DNA of 64,000 bases from CALREJ01 sp964533375 (GCA_964533375.1 CAZHLW010000002.1:124001-188000), one strand, 5' to 3'. Shown: positions 47,622 to 57,180, numbered from the stretch's first letter. The notes: a model not told the origin generated them from the sequence alone. A program made the numbers and translations.

Positions 47622-48932
47622 GATCACCCGTTCAACTTTCCCTTTCACCCTCCACCCGTCAAACGGACTCCAGCCGCATTTGCTGTGCAGTTTTTTCGCA
47701 TCAATAGTCCATTCGTGCGCCGGATCGATGATGACGATGTCTGCACTGTTTCCTTTCGCGATGCTTTTTTTGCCGAGTTTGAAAATGCGGTTCGGGTTTT
47801 CAAAACAGAGGCGCACGACGTCCTGATAACTGAGCTTCGGACACGCGGCATTCTGCTCTCCGGGATTCGGCCAGTGTTTGGCGGCAACGGAAAGAAGGAG
47901 GGGGATCATGGTTTCGACACCCGGAACACCGGACGGGGCCTTGAGCGGTTCACCTGCCTGTTTTTCTTCGAGCGTGTGCGGGGCGTGATCGGTGGAGATA
48001 CAATCGACGATGCCGTCCATGATTCCCTGCCAGAGCGCGAAGCGGTGCTTCTGGGAACGCAGCGGTGGATTCATTTTGCCGAGTGTGCCCAGGCGTTCGT
48101 AATCATCTGTCGTGAGGAAGAGATGATGCGGCGCGACTTCGCAGGTCACGTTGATGCCTTCGAGCTTGGCATCTCTCACAGCCTGAATGCCGCCTTCGGT
48201 GGAGAGGTGTGCAATGTGCAATTTTGTATCGTGGTCCTGCGCAAGTTCGATGGCGCGCTCAATGGCGATGACTTCGCTTTGGGCAGGACGGATGAGGGAG
48301 TGGGCTGCAATGTTCGTGCGGGTGTTCTGTGCGGCTGCCTGCGCATTGGTCGCAGGATCTTCACAGTGCGCGACGAGCACGAGATCGTGTGCGGCGCAGG
48401 CGGAGAAAACTCCATCAAGGAGGGCATCGGCGATTTTCTGGTCTCCGGTGGAGTGATCGAGGTAGATTTTTACACCCGCAAGGCGACTTCGGAGTCGAAT
48501 GGATTCTTCTGCAGTGGAACTCATCAGTTCGATGAGCGTTGCGAGATGCGCTTCTTCGGTAATGCCGAAAAAGAAATGCAAATCGCAATCTTTTATTTCT
48601 GATGCGCGGCGGATTTTGTCGGCAAGTGCGGCAGCAGTGTTGGTTGGGGGAATGGTATTCGGCATTTCGCACACAGTCGTGACGCCGCCTGCAACCGCAG
48701 ACGCGGCTTCCGTTTTCATCGTTGCTTTGTGTTCCATTCCCGGCTCGCGAAAATGGACGTGGCAATCGATGAAGCCGGGCGTGAGGATTTTACCGGTCAC
48801 GTCGATGGTCTCATCGGCATCTTCAATGTAGCGGGCGATCTCCTCAATTTTTCCGCCTTCAATCAGGACATCATCTTTCGCTTCAATGCCGTCGCTGATG
48901 ATGGTGCCGCCGTGGAGCTGAATGCGTGTCAT
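47610..48932 (-). CDS. pyrC: Dihydroorotase
   Basis: 440 residues, type I dihydroorotase of the amidohydrolase superfamily; it closes carbamoyl-aspartate to dihydroorotate. Seen: GKILTPGFIDCHVHFREPGM (HxH metal site plus Arg), GGVTTVCEMPNTIPPT, HCEDPATNAQAA, LHIAHLSTEGGIQAVRDAK, EVAPHHLFLT, KMNPPLRSQKHR and CISTDHAPHTLEEKQ (catalytic Asp). TGCTATAAT ends 7 nt before the ATG, so the mRNA is predicted leaderless. pyrB lies 4 kb upstream on the same strand, with glycan genes between. Confidence 0.96.
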   Translation of the reverse strand: MTRIQLHGGTIISDGIEAKDDVLIEGGKIEEIARYIEDADETIDVTGKILTPGFIDCHVHFREPGMEHKATMKTEAASAVAGGVTTVCEMPNTIPPTNTAAALADKIRRASEIKDCDLHFFFGITEEAHLATLIELMSSTAEESIRLRSRLAGVKIYLDHSTGDQKIADALLDGVFSACAAHDLVLVAHCEDPATNAQAAAQNTRTNIAAHSLIRPAQSEVIAIERAIELAQDHDTKLHIAHLSTEGGIQAVRDAKLEGINVTCEVAPHHLFLTTDDYERLGTLGKMNPPLRSQKHRFALWQGIMDGIVDCISTDHAPHTLEEKQAGEPLKAPSGVPGVETMIPLLLSVAAKHWPNPGEQNAACPKLSYQDVVRLCFENPNRIFKLGKKSIAKGNSADIVIIDPAHEWTIDAKKLHSKCGWSPFDGWRVKGKVERVISVQ

Positions 48933-48939
48933 TGCTTGA

Positions 48940-48948
48940 ATTATAGCA
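48940..48948 (-). promoter_or_regulatory. Extended -10 promoter of pyrC, leaderless
   Basis: Minus-strand TGC-TATAAT (TATAAT at 48945-48940), exactly 7 nt before ATG 48932. Confidence 0.65.
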
Positions 48949-48956
48949 GAAAAAGC

Positions 48957-50294
48957 TTACCCAACACTCAAAGGAATCATTGACTGTGAGGCAGTACAGA
49001 CAGCCCGCAATTGCTCTGCCATATAGGACAGATGGGCCTCTGTCAGTCCCGGGTGAATCCCGACCCAGAACGTGTCGCGCATGACGCGATCGGCGTTTTC
49101 GAGAGAGCCTGCTATGCGGTACTGCACGTGCTGATACGCAGGCTGATGGATAATGTTTCCCGCAAACAGCGGGCGGGTGGCGATGTGGGCTTTTTCAAGG
49201 GCGGCGGTCACGCGGGTGCGGTCCATGCGTTTCGGGTCACGAACTGTAAGTGGGAAGCCAAACCAGCTGGGATCTGCGCCGGTCTGCGCTGAGGGAAGAA
49301 TGAAGAATTCTTCCAGACCGGCAATCAGCTCTACAAGACGTGCCGCATTCTCTTTGCGGCGCTGTACGAAGGCCGGGAGTTTTTTCATTTGGGCAATGCC
49401 GACGGTAGCCTGCAAGTCTGTCATGCGGAGGTTGTAGCCGATGTGGCTGTAAGTGTATTTGTGGTCGTAGCCTTCCGGCAGATTTTTCCACTGCCACTGA
49501 AAACGCATGCCGCAGGTATTCTCTTTTCCGGGCTTGCACCAGCAGTCGCGCCCCCAGTCACGGAGCGATTCGACGATTTTTTTCAGCAGCGGATCGTCCG
49601 TGAAAACCGCTCCTCCTTCACCGGTTGTCATGTGGTGTGCGGGGTAGAAGCTGACGGTGGAGAGGTGACCGAATGATCCGGTTTTTTTGCCGCGATAGGT
49701 GCTGCCGAGCGCATCGCAGTTGTCTTCTATCAGCCAGAGGTTGTGACGCACGGCTATGGACACCAGCGCATCGAGATCCGCGGGATTGCCGAGCGTGTGG
49801 GCAAGAATAATCGCTTTTGTACGAGGAGTGATGGCTTTCCCGATAGCATCGACGTTGATGTTACAACCGGGAAACGTGCTATCCACAAACACGGGAATCA
49901 ATCTGTTTTGCACAATCGGGTTCACTGTGGTGGGGAAACAGGCAGCAGCGGTGATAACTTCGTCCCCGGGGAGCAGCCGCCGTTCACGCAGCAGTGGTGA
50001 TGTGAGAGCCGTGAGAGCGAGCAAATTTGCGGATGACCCGGAGTTCACAAGCATCGCATGTTTGACGCCGATGTAGGCTGCCAATTCTGTTTCGAGGATA
50101 TCTGTGTACTCACCGGTCACCAGACAGAAATCGAGGGATGCCTGTACGAGAGCCGTGATTTCATCGGCATCGAAAACAGTCTCTGCAATTTTGATGGTGT
50201 CGATACCCGGGCGAAACGGTTCCGTCTGCCACCGCTCCTGACTGTAGCGTTCAACCAGCCGGAGAATGTCGGACCGCAGGGAGTCGGGGCTCAT
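48957..50294 (-). CDS. rfbH: RfbH-type CDP-4-keto-6-deoxyglucose-3-dehydrase / DegT family
   Basis: 445 residues. DegT/DnrJ fold with LVNSGSSANLLALTALTSPL, ACFPTTVNPIVQNRLIPVFV and LIEDNCDALGSTYRGKKTGS. The PLP position carries STVSFYPAHHMTTGEGGAVF: His replaces the usual Lys, as in the E1/RfbH dehydrases that remove the C3 hydroxyl of CDP-4-keto-6-deoxyglucose. The Cys cluster RDWGRDCWCKPGKENTCG matches the [2Fe-2S] site of this subgroup. It makes a 3,6-dideoxyhexose precursor for surface glycan. Partner CDP-glucose enzymes and the E3 reductase are not in the window. ATG 50294 is chosen, since the upstream extension overlaps the next gene. Confidence 0.88.
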   Translation of the reverse strand: MSPDSLRSDILRLVERYSQERWQTEPFRPGIDTIKIAETVFDADEITALVQASLDFCLVTGEYTDILETELAAYIGVKHAMLVNSGSSANLLALTALTSPLLRERRLLPGDEVITAAACFPTTVNPIVQNRLIPVFVDSTFPGCNINVDAIGKAITPRTKAIILAHTLGNPADLDALVSIAVRHNLWLIEDNCDALGSTYRGKKTGSFGHLSTVSFYPAHHMTTGEGGAVFTDDPLLKKIVESLRDWGRDCWCKPGKENTCGMRFQWQWKNLPEGYDHKYTYSHIGYNLRMTDLQATVGIAQMKKLPAFVQRRKENAARLVELIAGLEEFFILPSAQTGADPSWFGFPLTVRDPKRMDRTRVTAALEKAHIATRPLFAGNIIHQPAYQHVQYRIAGSLENADRVMRDTFWVGIHPGLTEAHLSYMAEQLRAVCTASQSMIPLSVG

Positions 50295-50334
50295 GGGCAG
50301 TTGACGGTACAATCTCTGCTCCAAAACGGCAATA

Positions 50335-51345
50335 TCAGGAGAGAGTCTGTTGCAGTTCCCGGAATGTTTTCCGGCCGCGGATAAAATATGCCCAGACAAT
50401 GCTGCGCGGGAAAAGCGGCGCCCGGCGTTTGGCTGCAGGCCTGTGCAGCATCACCCACGGTGCATGGAACAGAAACGCAAAAAATGCGCGGAAAACGGCC
50501 AGTGCTTCTACGGGGCGACCGGTGCACAGGTAATACAGCATGGTCACCCATTCCAGGCACAGACGCGGGAGGAGGCCTGTACAAAGCTGCCACAGGGACC
50601 CAAGCGACAGGATGGTGAGTAGATTATTCCGGTGATATTCAAACCGACGCTCCGGAGAATACGCATGAACAGTGGCTCCTTTGTGAAGCAATACAGAAGA
50701 GGGAACCGAGCGGATACGATAGCCGTCATTGCGCCACTTCCAGCACAGATCGACTTCATGGAAATGTACAAAGGGTCCGTGCTTCTTCCAGAGATCCCGC
50801 CGAAAGATCATGCACGCGCCGCTTGCCCAGTGAACATCGCATGCATTGTTGTACTGGCCGGTATCTTTTTCGATCGCATCGATCACTCTCCCGCGTGTGA
50901 AGGGGTATCCGAACCGGTCCAGATATCCGCCGCAGCCGCCGTTATAATCAAAAAACGCAGGATCGCGCCGGGAGAGGAATTTCGGCTGGCACGCGGCGAC
51001 AGTCGGATCATCCATTTCCAGAAGCAACGCCTCCAGCCAACCATCGGTCACTTCCGTATCATCATCCAATATGATGATGATCGGGCGATCGACCTGGTTC
51101 ACCGCTGCATTGAATCCCCCTGTCACCCCGAAGTTTTTTGCGAAGCGCACACAACGTATGCTGTCGCCGAATTCCTTCTGGAACAGCTCTGCGTTGTTAC
51201 GGTCCGATCCGTTGTCACACACGACAATTTCCGTGTCGGGTGATGTATGGCGCAGAAGCGACCGGATAGTTGCCTGCGTATCGTCGTAACCGTTCCAGTG
51301 CAAAATGACAATGGAAACCTGCGATGGCAGACAGCGCTCAGTCAT
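50335..51345 (-). CDS. Family 2 glycosyltransferase
   Basis: 336 residues. GT-A core: VSIVILHWNGYDDTQATIRS, EIVVCDNGSDRNNAELFQKE, FAKNFGVTGGFNAAVNQVDR, and the DDD motif PIIIILDDDTEVTDGWLEAL. The WASGACMIFRRDLWKK and FVHFHEVDLCWKWRNDGYRI segments resemble rhamnosyl/deoxysugar transferases of the WbbL type. The C-terminus has a hydrophobic stretch that may attach it to the membrane. It overlaps the upstream membrane glycosyltransferase by 8 bp and lies 40 bp ahead of rfbH, so the three probably form one transcript for surface glycan. Confidence 0.9.
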   Translation of the reverse strand: MTERCLPSQVSIVILHWNGYDDTQATIRSLLRHTSPDTEIVVCDNGSDRNNAELFQKEFGDSIRCVRFAKNFGVTGGFNAAVNQVDRPIIIILDDDTEVTDGWLEALLLEMDDPTVAACQPKFLSRRDPAFFDYNGGCGGYLDRFGYPFTRGRVIDAIEKDTGQYNNACDVHWASGACMIFRRDLWKKHGPFVHFHEVDLCWKWRNDGYRIRSVPSSVLLHKGATVHAYSPERRFEYHRNNLLTILSLGSLWQLCTGLLPRLCLEWVTMLYYLCTGRPVEALAVFRAFFAFLFHAPWVMLHRPAAKRRAPLFPRSIVWAYFIRGRKTFRELQQTLS

Positions 51346-52873
51346 GCAGCAGACGGAAGCGGGCGGGAAGAAGGGGAATGATCCAGTCGATCAGTGTTTT
51401 TGAAAGCAGGAGTACGAACAGGAATTCCGCGGTCTTGATGTGACGGCTCAAATACACAGCGGGATCAGCCATCACAAGAATGGTGATAACGATGAAGTTT
51501 GTGATGACTGCGGTGGCCATCAGCGGGAAATGCAGGATAGAGGTACTAAAGAAACGGCGGATCAGGAGTGCGCAGAGGATGATCAATCCAACAAGAAGCA
51601 GCCAGACCGCATTGGTGTTCACCAGTGGCTGCAGGAATTGATGCAGACGGTCGTCGACCGTCAGGAGCCACCACGCACCCGTTCCGGCAATGAGCGCGCT
51701 CAAACGTACTGATGTATCACGAAGATATGAGCCGAGTAATCCCTCACTCAACAAAAGTATAAGGAGTAGTACGACAGTTGGCATAGTCGTAAAAGCAGCG
51801 ATGAGTTTGCTGAGCGGCAAGCGGACAATACGGTCGGGGCTGGCAAGGTAGAAGCGCACAATACGCTCAAAATCCGTCCGGTCTTCCAGACCGTCTGTCC
51901 TGTAGATACTCTCGGGATTTGTCTCCCATTCCGGATGCCAGTAACCATCTCGTACAGTGAATTCGTTGTGCGCATCGAACAGCCCGTCATTGTGGGACTC
52001 GGTTGAAAAGACAATCGGCTCTCCGGCCTGAGCGCTGATGTAGAGCGACCATGGGAGTACCATCGCAACGCAGGTGATGACCATAAGCAGCATGTCCCGC
52101 TTGTATGGCCGGTGCTGCGCGCGGTGATATAAGAAGAGAAAGAACAGGAAAATGAAAGGCAGGAGGACCAGTGATAATTTGGTGATGAGGCAGAGGCCAA
52201 GTGCTGCACCCATCAGGATTGAGCGGCCGGCTGAAGGACGCTGCTGATAAAAAGCAGCAGCAAGGACACAGAGGAATAACACAAAAATCGTGAGCGTCTC
52301 AGACAGAATTTCATTCGCAAAGCGGATCGTGAGCGCCACAAACGGTGCACCCGCAATCAGCCCTGCAACAAGCCCTTTGCGCTTCCACCACAGCATTCCA
52401 AGCAGCGGCAAACCGGCTCCCACCAGACAAAGAAGAAGGAGCTGTGCGTTCTTCACGAGCATGGGATGTACCCCGAAGAGTGCGTAGATCAGCCCCATGA
52501 AAAGTGGATACATCGGGAGACGGTCCGTTGTGAGCGCTCCTTTTCCGTCGCGTCCATCCACCATGAAACGGTCATGCCGATCGGTGAATGTTGCTTCGTC
52601 CATGCCGTTTGCCTCCCGGTTCCATTCCAGTGTGCCGAACTGATAGTCTTCAAACGGTTCCGCACCGCCAAATCTGTTAAGCCCGTGGCCGCGCGCTGTG
52701 TTCACCGCCATCGACTGGTATACCCAGGTATCCGTTCCCAGGTAAGCGTAGTCATTGAAAGAGGTTTGTGTGTGGAAAACCGCAAAGTAGATGCATGCAA
52801 GCGGCAGAATCAGCGCAACAGGGAAGAGCGGCATTGATGCACGACGCCGGATGTATGCAAACAGAGCGGACAC
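51338..52873 (-). CDS. Polytopic membrane glycosyltransferase (GT39/PMT-like)
   Basis: 511 residues with about ten membrane helices. The N-terminal outer loop after the first helix contains YAYLGTDTWVYQSMAVNTAR and a long acidic loop, then YPLFMGLIYALFGVHPMLVK, typical of the GT-C fold of ArnT/PMT-like enzymes that use polyprenyl-phosphate sugars outside the membrane. The acidic catalytic residue is probably the Asp in GTDTW. It may glycosylate surface proteins or lipid-linked sugars. Co-transcribed with 50335-51345. Confidence 0.75.
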   Translation of the reverse strand: MSALFAYIRRRASMPLFPVALILPLACIYFAVFHTQTSFNDYAYLGTDTWVYQSMAVNTARGHGLNRFGGAEPFEDYQFGTLEWNREANGMDEATFTDRHDRFMVDGRDGKGALTTDRLPMYPLFMGLIYALFGVHPMLVKNAQLLLLCLVGAGLPLLGMLWWKRKGLVAGLIAGAPFVALTIRFANEILSETLTIFVLFLCVLAAAFYQQRPSAGRSILMGAALGLCLITKLSLVLLPFIFLFFLFLYHRAQHRPYKRDMLLMVITCVAMVLPWSLYISAQAGEPIVFSTESHNDGLFDAHNEFTVRDGYWHPEWETNPESIYRTDGLEDRTDFERIVRFYLASPDRIVRLPLSKLIAAFTTMPTVVLLLILLLSEGLLGSYLRDTSVRLSALIAGTGAWWLLTVDDRLHQFLQPLVNTNAVWLLLVGLIILCALLIRRFFSTSILHFPLMATAVITNFIVITILVMADPAVYLSRHIKTAEFLFVLLLSKTLIDWIIPLLPARFRLLHD

Positions 52874-52893
52874 CGCCGCATGGTATCAGGCTC

Positions 52894-53811
52894 TCAGGCG
52901 GCTCCCAACAGCAACGAGAGGAGCGCCATACGCACCGGTACACCGTTTCTGGCTTGCCGGAAATAGGCAGCAGTGGGTAGCACATCGACATCTGTGCTGA
53001 TCTCTCCCACGCGGGGAAGCGGGTGCATGACAGTGACATCTTTTCCTTTGAGATGAGCGGCTGTCAGGATGTACTTGAGCTTGAGTGATTCGTACTCTTT
53101 GATGTTATCGAAGCGCTCTTTCTGCACGCGGGTCATGTAGAGAATGTCCGCATCCAGCCCGGCATCCAGATCTGTTGTTTCGGTGTAGACAATACCTTTC
53201 TCCTTCAAATAGCTCGTTACTTTTTCGGGCATGGGGAGTTGCTCCGGGGCAATGAACGTGAAACGGATATCGTTGTAGAGCCCAAGCAGATAGCAGAGGG
53301 AATGAACGGTGCGGCCATAGAGGAGATCACCCACCATCGCGACATGCAGACCATCAACCGTGCCGCGCTCCTTTTGGATGGTGTAGAGATCGAGTAGTGC
53401 CTGTGTCGGATGCTGACCGGGGCCGTCTCCCGCATTGATAAACGGAACCGGACTAATGCCTGCAGCTTTGTCTGCGGAGCCCTGTTCCGGGTGGCGCATA
53501 GCAATGATATCGCTGTAGCCGCCAGCCATCATAATCGTGTCTTCAATCGTCTCACCTTTGTACATGGAGGAGAATTGCAAACCATCCGCGGTGATTACCG
53601 AGCCGCCCAAACGGATCATCGCCGATTCAAAGCTGAGCCGTGTACGTGTGGAGGGCTCGTAAAAAAGCGCTGCGAGAATTTTTCCTTTCAGCCGGTCATC
53701 TCCACCCTTCAGCAGAACTTTGTCCATCTCCGCTGCCGTTTTCAAAATCAGATCCGCATCGGCCCGTGTGAGCTGTTTTGTGGATGTGAGGTGCTGGAAG
53801 GGCAGTGGCAT
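52894..53811 (-). CDS. pyrB: Aspartate carbamoyltransferase catalytic chain
   Basis: 305 residues. Joins carbamoyl phosphate and aspartate, the second step of UMP synthesis. Seen: the carbamoyl-phosphate loop FYEPSTRTRLSFESAMIRLG, the GETIEDTIMMAGGYSDIIAM region, GDGPGQHPTQALLDLYTIQ, VAMVGDLLYGRTVHSLCYLL and VMHPLPRVGEISTDVD. No regulatory chain (pyrI) is adjacent. A minus-strand TATAAG box lies 9 nt before the ATG. Transcription would run on toward the glycan genes 20 bp downstream. Confidence 0.96.
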   Translation of the reverse strand: MPLPFQHLTSTKQLTRADADLILKTAAEMDKVLLKGGDDRLKGKILAALFYEPSTRTRLSFESAMIRLGGSVITADGLQFSSMYKGETIEDTIMMAGGYSDIIAMRHPEQGSADKAAGISPVPFINAGDGPGQHPTQALLDLYTIQKERGTVDGLHVAMVGDLLYGRTVHSLCYLLGLYNDIRFTFIAPEQLPMPEKVTSYLKEKGIVYTETTDLDAGLDADILYMTRVQKERFDNIKEYESLKLKYILTAAHLKGKDVTVMHPLPRVGEISTDVDVLPTAAYFRQARNGVPVRMALLSLLLGAA

Positions 53812-53820
53812 TGGAGGGAG

Positions 53821-53826
53821 CTTATA
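53821..53826 (-). promoter_or_regulatory. -10 box of pyrB, near-leaderless
   Basis: Minus-strand TATAAG, 9 nt before ATG 53811. Confidence 0.4.
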
Positions 53827-53907
53827 TGCTCTATCGACCTTTTTTCAAGTCCTAAACACTCTACGGCTTTCCTAGGAGCTGAAAGCCAAAAGCTATAAGC
53901 TGGTTTC

Positions 53908-55362
53908 ATGTCCCAGAAGCAAATAGCCACATCGACGTTATGGCAGGTCGGCAGCCAGGTCACCATGGCCGCACTGTCGATTATTACGGTCAAACTGATT
54001 GCGATCGGGCTCACGAAGGAACTGGCCGGCGCCTACAACACGGCCTATGGCTTCCTGCAGATTTTCGGGATTCTGGCTGACTTCGGGCTCTATGCGGTGG
54101 CGGTACGGGAAGTGAGCAAGGCGAAAGGCAAAGAACGGGAGAAAGTTCTTGGCGTTCTGATCACTTTGCGACTGATGATTTTGTGCCTGTCTTTGGGAAC
54201 CGCACTCATTGCAGCCTGGCTGATTCCTGCGTGGTACGGCACGCCGCTGCCGCTTGGCATTACTATCGCCGCGTTTGTTCCGTTCTTCACACTGCTTGCG
54301 GGCATGGTCCGCACGGTGTTCCAGGTGGACTACAAAATGCACTACGTGTTCATAGCCGAAGTATCGCAGCGGATTTTGACGGTGGGATTAACGGCGATGA
54401 TTGTGATGATGGGACTCCGGCAAAGTACTGATCCGTTCTACTACTATCTCTTCCTGGGCTTTGGTGGCATTGGCGCGCTGCTGCTCTTTTTGTTCTCGGC
54501 AATTTTCGGAAGCCGGCTGATGCCCATCCGTCCGCAGTGGGATGGCGAGCTAGTGAGAACATCATTCACACAGGCGCTCCCGTACGGCCTCGCATTTTTA
54601 TGTACTGCCTTGTACCGGCAATCTGATGTGACATTGATAGGAATGCTCCGCAGTGACTTCGCGCTGCAGAATGCATACTACGGCTTCGTCCAGCGTGCGA
54701 TGGATATGGCGTATCTGTTCCCGACATTCCTGCTGAATTCCACCCTGCCACTTCTGAGCGAACGTTCCGCAAAAGGGGACGACACGAAAATACTGCTCGG
54801 CAAAACGTTCCACATTATCCTGCTTCTTGGCACGACACTCTTCCTCTTTGCGTTCCTCTGGTCACGTCCACTGATGCAACTGCTTACAACCGATCAGTAC
54901 CTTTCGACTGCCGGTCAACCGGGCTCCGATACCGCGATGCATCTGCTTGCGTTCTCGATGTTCTTCAACGGCATTCTCCTCTTTGCATTCTACAGCCTGC
55001 TCACCAGACATCACTGGAAACCACTCGTCATCACTCTGCTTCTGGGTGCGGTTGTATCGATCACCTCAAACATCCTGCTGATCCCGACGTACGGATTTGT
55101 GGGTGCGTGTGTTACGTCGATACTTACGCATGTCTTCCTCGCGATTCTGCTCCTGCCTCAAAGCATCCGCAGTATGCCATTCACCTATACGTGGACATCG
55201 CTCAGGCAGTGGATTCTGTATACGATTTTGCTCGGAGGAGTCTTGTGGTTCATCACTCCGTATCTGACATCGAGCATGGTGACTGCAGCCGGTATCATTC
55301 TGATGGGCGCGTGGATACTGCTGGTTGCATGGGGGACGGGGATTGTCCGGAGTTTGCGATAA
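53908..55362 (+). CDS. Oligosaccharide flippase (Wzx/MurJ-like MOP superfamily)
   Basis: 484 residues with 12-14 predicted membrane helices (for example LGFGGIGALLLFLFSAIFGS, GTTLFLFAFLWSRPLMQLL). The N-terminus ATSTLWQVGSQVTMAALSII and the block YGLAFLCTALYRQSDVTLIG are typical of polysaccharide exporters. It would flip undecaprenyl-linked glycan built by the adjacent glycosyltransferases. Divergent from pyrB. Its last 68 bp overlap the end of the convergent 55295 gene in another frame. Confidence 0.9.
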   Translation: MSQKQIATSTLWQVGSQVTMAALSIITVKLIAIGLTKELAGAYNTAYGFLQIFGILADFGLYAVAVREVSKAKGKEREKVLGVLITLRLMILCLSLGTALIAAWLIPAWYGTPLPLGITIAAFVPFFTLLAGMVRTVFQVDYKMHYVFIAEVSQRILTVGLTAMIVMMGLRQSTDPFYYYLFLGFGGIGALLLFLFSAIFGSRLMPIRPQWDGELVRTSFTQALPYGLAFLCTALYRQSDVTLIGMLRSDFALQNAYYGFVQRAMDMAYLFPTFLLNSTLPLLSERSAKGDDTKILLGKTFHIILLLGTTLFLFAFLWSRPLMQLLTTDQYLSTAGQPGSDTAMHLLAFSMFFNGILLFAFYSLLTRHHWKPLVITLLLGAVVSITSNILLIPTYGFVGACVTSILTHVFLAILLLPQSIRSMPFTYTWTSLRQWILYTILLGGVLWFITPYLTSSMVTAAGIILMGAWILLVAWGTGIVRSLR

Positions 55363-57169
55363 TACTGAGCGAATCCGACACCTGCTGAAGTGCTTCCGGC
55401 AGACTATGCCGCTCGCGAATGCGGCTGAGGTTTGCCCGCATTTTTTGCTTGTCCATATCGCTTAAATGATCGATGTGATCGATGTCCTCCCGCAGGTGTT
55501 TGTACCCGCGGAGCACCATGCTGTCGACGGAGCCGGTGAAGATGTATTCCGGGCCTCCGTGCGGCGCAATAATGGGGATGCAGCCGCAGAATGCAGCCTC
55601 CAGCGGGAGAAGGCCGAGACCTTCAGAGAAGGAGTGATCAATCAGGAATTCGGTGCGGCTGAAGAGATGTGCGAGCGTATCGCGGTCTGTTTTGTTGATG
55701 ATGGTTCCGAGTTCTGCGGGAATGTTGAAGAAGGCATGATCCCATCCGAAGAATGTAAGTGTGAAACCGCGTTCTTTCAAAAGCAGAGCGATCTCGAGTG
55801 CCTGCGATGATCCTTTTTCCGGCGTGCGATTGAGGGCGATGGCAACGGTGCGGGGAACGCGTGCGACAGGCCTGGGGTAAAAGACGAGGGGATCGGGACC
55901 GGACGGAAGATGAGTGACGGCGGCTTTCGGATTGAGCAGGCGGATGTAGTCAGCGAGCGCTTCCGACACGCAGAGTGCGCGGGAAAGTGTTTGATACGTC
56001 CGGAATGTGCGGACATTCTGTCCGGAGCGGAAGCTTGCTTCCATTCCCTGGAGCAGAACGACATCGGGGCACTGAAAATGTGCGGCGATGGTTTTCATCA
56101 TGGGAAGCGTGCTGTCTGCCGTTCCCACCACGCAGCCGATAGATGAGACAAATGCCCACACGTCTTTTGGGCGCGTCCACGGCTCGAACCCAAACGGTTT
56201 GGTCCACTCTCTCTGATGTTCTTCCTCCACAAACACGCCAACCCGTTTGCCGGAGGCGATGAGTGATGCAATCAGCGTGTTTGCAAACCAGATACCGCCG
56301 TAGCGGGGATTGGTGGTCGGAAGCACAAAGAGGATATCGAGAGGTTGCGGCGCAGGACGTGACGGCTGCAGACGGTTGAGCGTACTTTGCAGTTTCCGCC
56401 ACAGATCAAACCGTCTCCAGCGGGTGTGGAGTCGTTTGTAGTGATGCTGCCAGCGCTCCATAAAAAGAGCATAGGCTTTCGTCCGCAGCTCCTCTGCATC
56501 GGGCACAGACAGAAAGGATGCACCGCCAATGTGATGGATGAGGAGATTATCGACCAGAACCGATCGCCATCCTTTCTGCAGCACGCGGAAATGGAGATCC
56601 GTATCTTCGCCGTAGCCGCGACCGTACTGCGGATCGAAAAGCGGCATGCCTGCGTCGATGATTTTTTTGCGATCAACAGCAAGACAAAAGCCGATGGCGG
56701 TACAACTGTCCGGGTAGCGGGCTGGGCGTGATGCGCGTTCGGCATCTGCATCAATCCAGCTCTGACCAGGGCGAAGTGTGATGGTGTGTTCGGCGGCATT
56801 CGTGGAAAGAGGTGTTGCAAGTGCGATACGCGGATCTTTTTCGAATGGCGCGAGCATCCGTTCCAGCCACAGGTGCGGCACGAGTGTGTCTGTATTAAGG
56901 AGGATGCAGTGGGTAGCAGTGCTTTTTTGGAAGAGGTCGGTGCAATTTCCACCAAATCCCCGGTTTTGGTCATGATGGACACAGGTAACCTGCAAAGACG
57001 ATGCTGCAATCAGAGTGGTGACGGCTTCCCGGGAAAAAGCGTCGCTCGCATCATCACCAATCCATATTCTGCCGAGAAGTGCCCGATTGGTGTTCTTTTC
57101 AAGGCTTTTGAGTAAATCCCGCAGCAGGTGCGGGTGATTGTAGGCCGGGATGAGAATATCGCAGACCAT
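55295..57169 (-). CDS. Bidomain glycosyltransferase: GT2 fused to GT4-like domain
   Basis: 624 residues. Residues 1-260 are GT2: CDILIPAYNHPHLLRDLLKS, IWIGDDASDAFSREAVTTLI, QNRGFGGNCTDLFQKSTATH, LLNTDTLVPHLWLERML and YGRGYGEDTDLHFRVLQKGW. Residues about 275-600 are GT-B, GT4-like: LDILFVLPTTNPRYGGIWFA and IDHSFSEGLGLLPLEAAFCG with the E..x7..E nucleotide-binding pattern. A single chain therefore carries two transferase centres, probably adding two successive sugars. It lies opposite and convergent to the flippase with a 68-bp overlap. Confidence 0.85.
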   Translation of the reverse strand: MVCDILIPAYNHPHLLRDLLKSLEKNTNRALLGRIWIGDDASDAFSREAVTTLIAASSLQVTCVHHDQNRGFGGNCTDLFQKSTATHCILLNTDTLVPHLWLERMLAPFEKDPRIALATPLSTNAAEHTITLRPGQSWIDADAERASRPARYPDSCTAIGFCLAVDRKKIIDAGMPLFDPQYGRGYGEDTDLHFRVLQKGWRSVLVDNLLIHHIGGASFLSVPDAEELRTKAYALFMERWQHHYKRLHTRWRRFDLWRKLQSTLNRLQPSRPAPQPLDILFVLPTTNPRYGGIWFANTLIASLIASGKRVGVFVEEEHQREWTKPFGFEPWTRPKDVWAFVSSIGCVVGTADSTLPMMKTIAAHFQCPDVVLLQGMEASFRSGQNVRTFRTYQTLSRALCVSEALADYIRLLNPKAAVTHLPSGPDPLVFYPRPVARVPRTVAIALNRTPEKGSSQALEIALLLKERGFTLTFFGWDHAFFNIPAELGTIINKTDRDTLAHLFSRTEFLIDHSFSEGLGLLPLEAAFCGCIPIIAPHGGPEYIFTGSVDSMVLRGYKHLREDIDHIDHLSDMDKQKMRANLSRIRERHSLPEALQQVSDSLSIIANSGQSPSPMQPAVSTRPSE

Positions 57170-57180
57170 GGGGAGCATTC

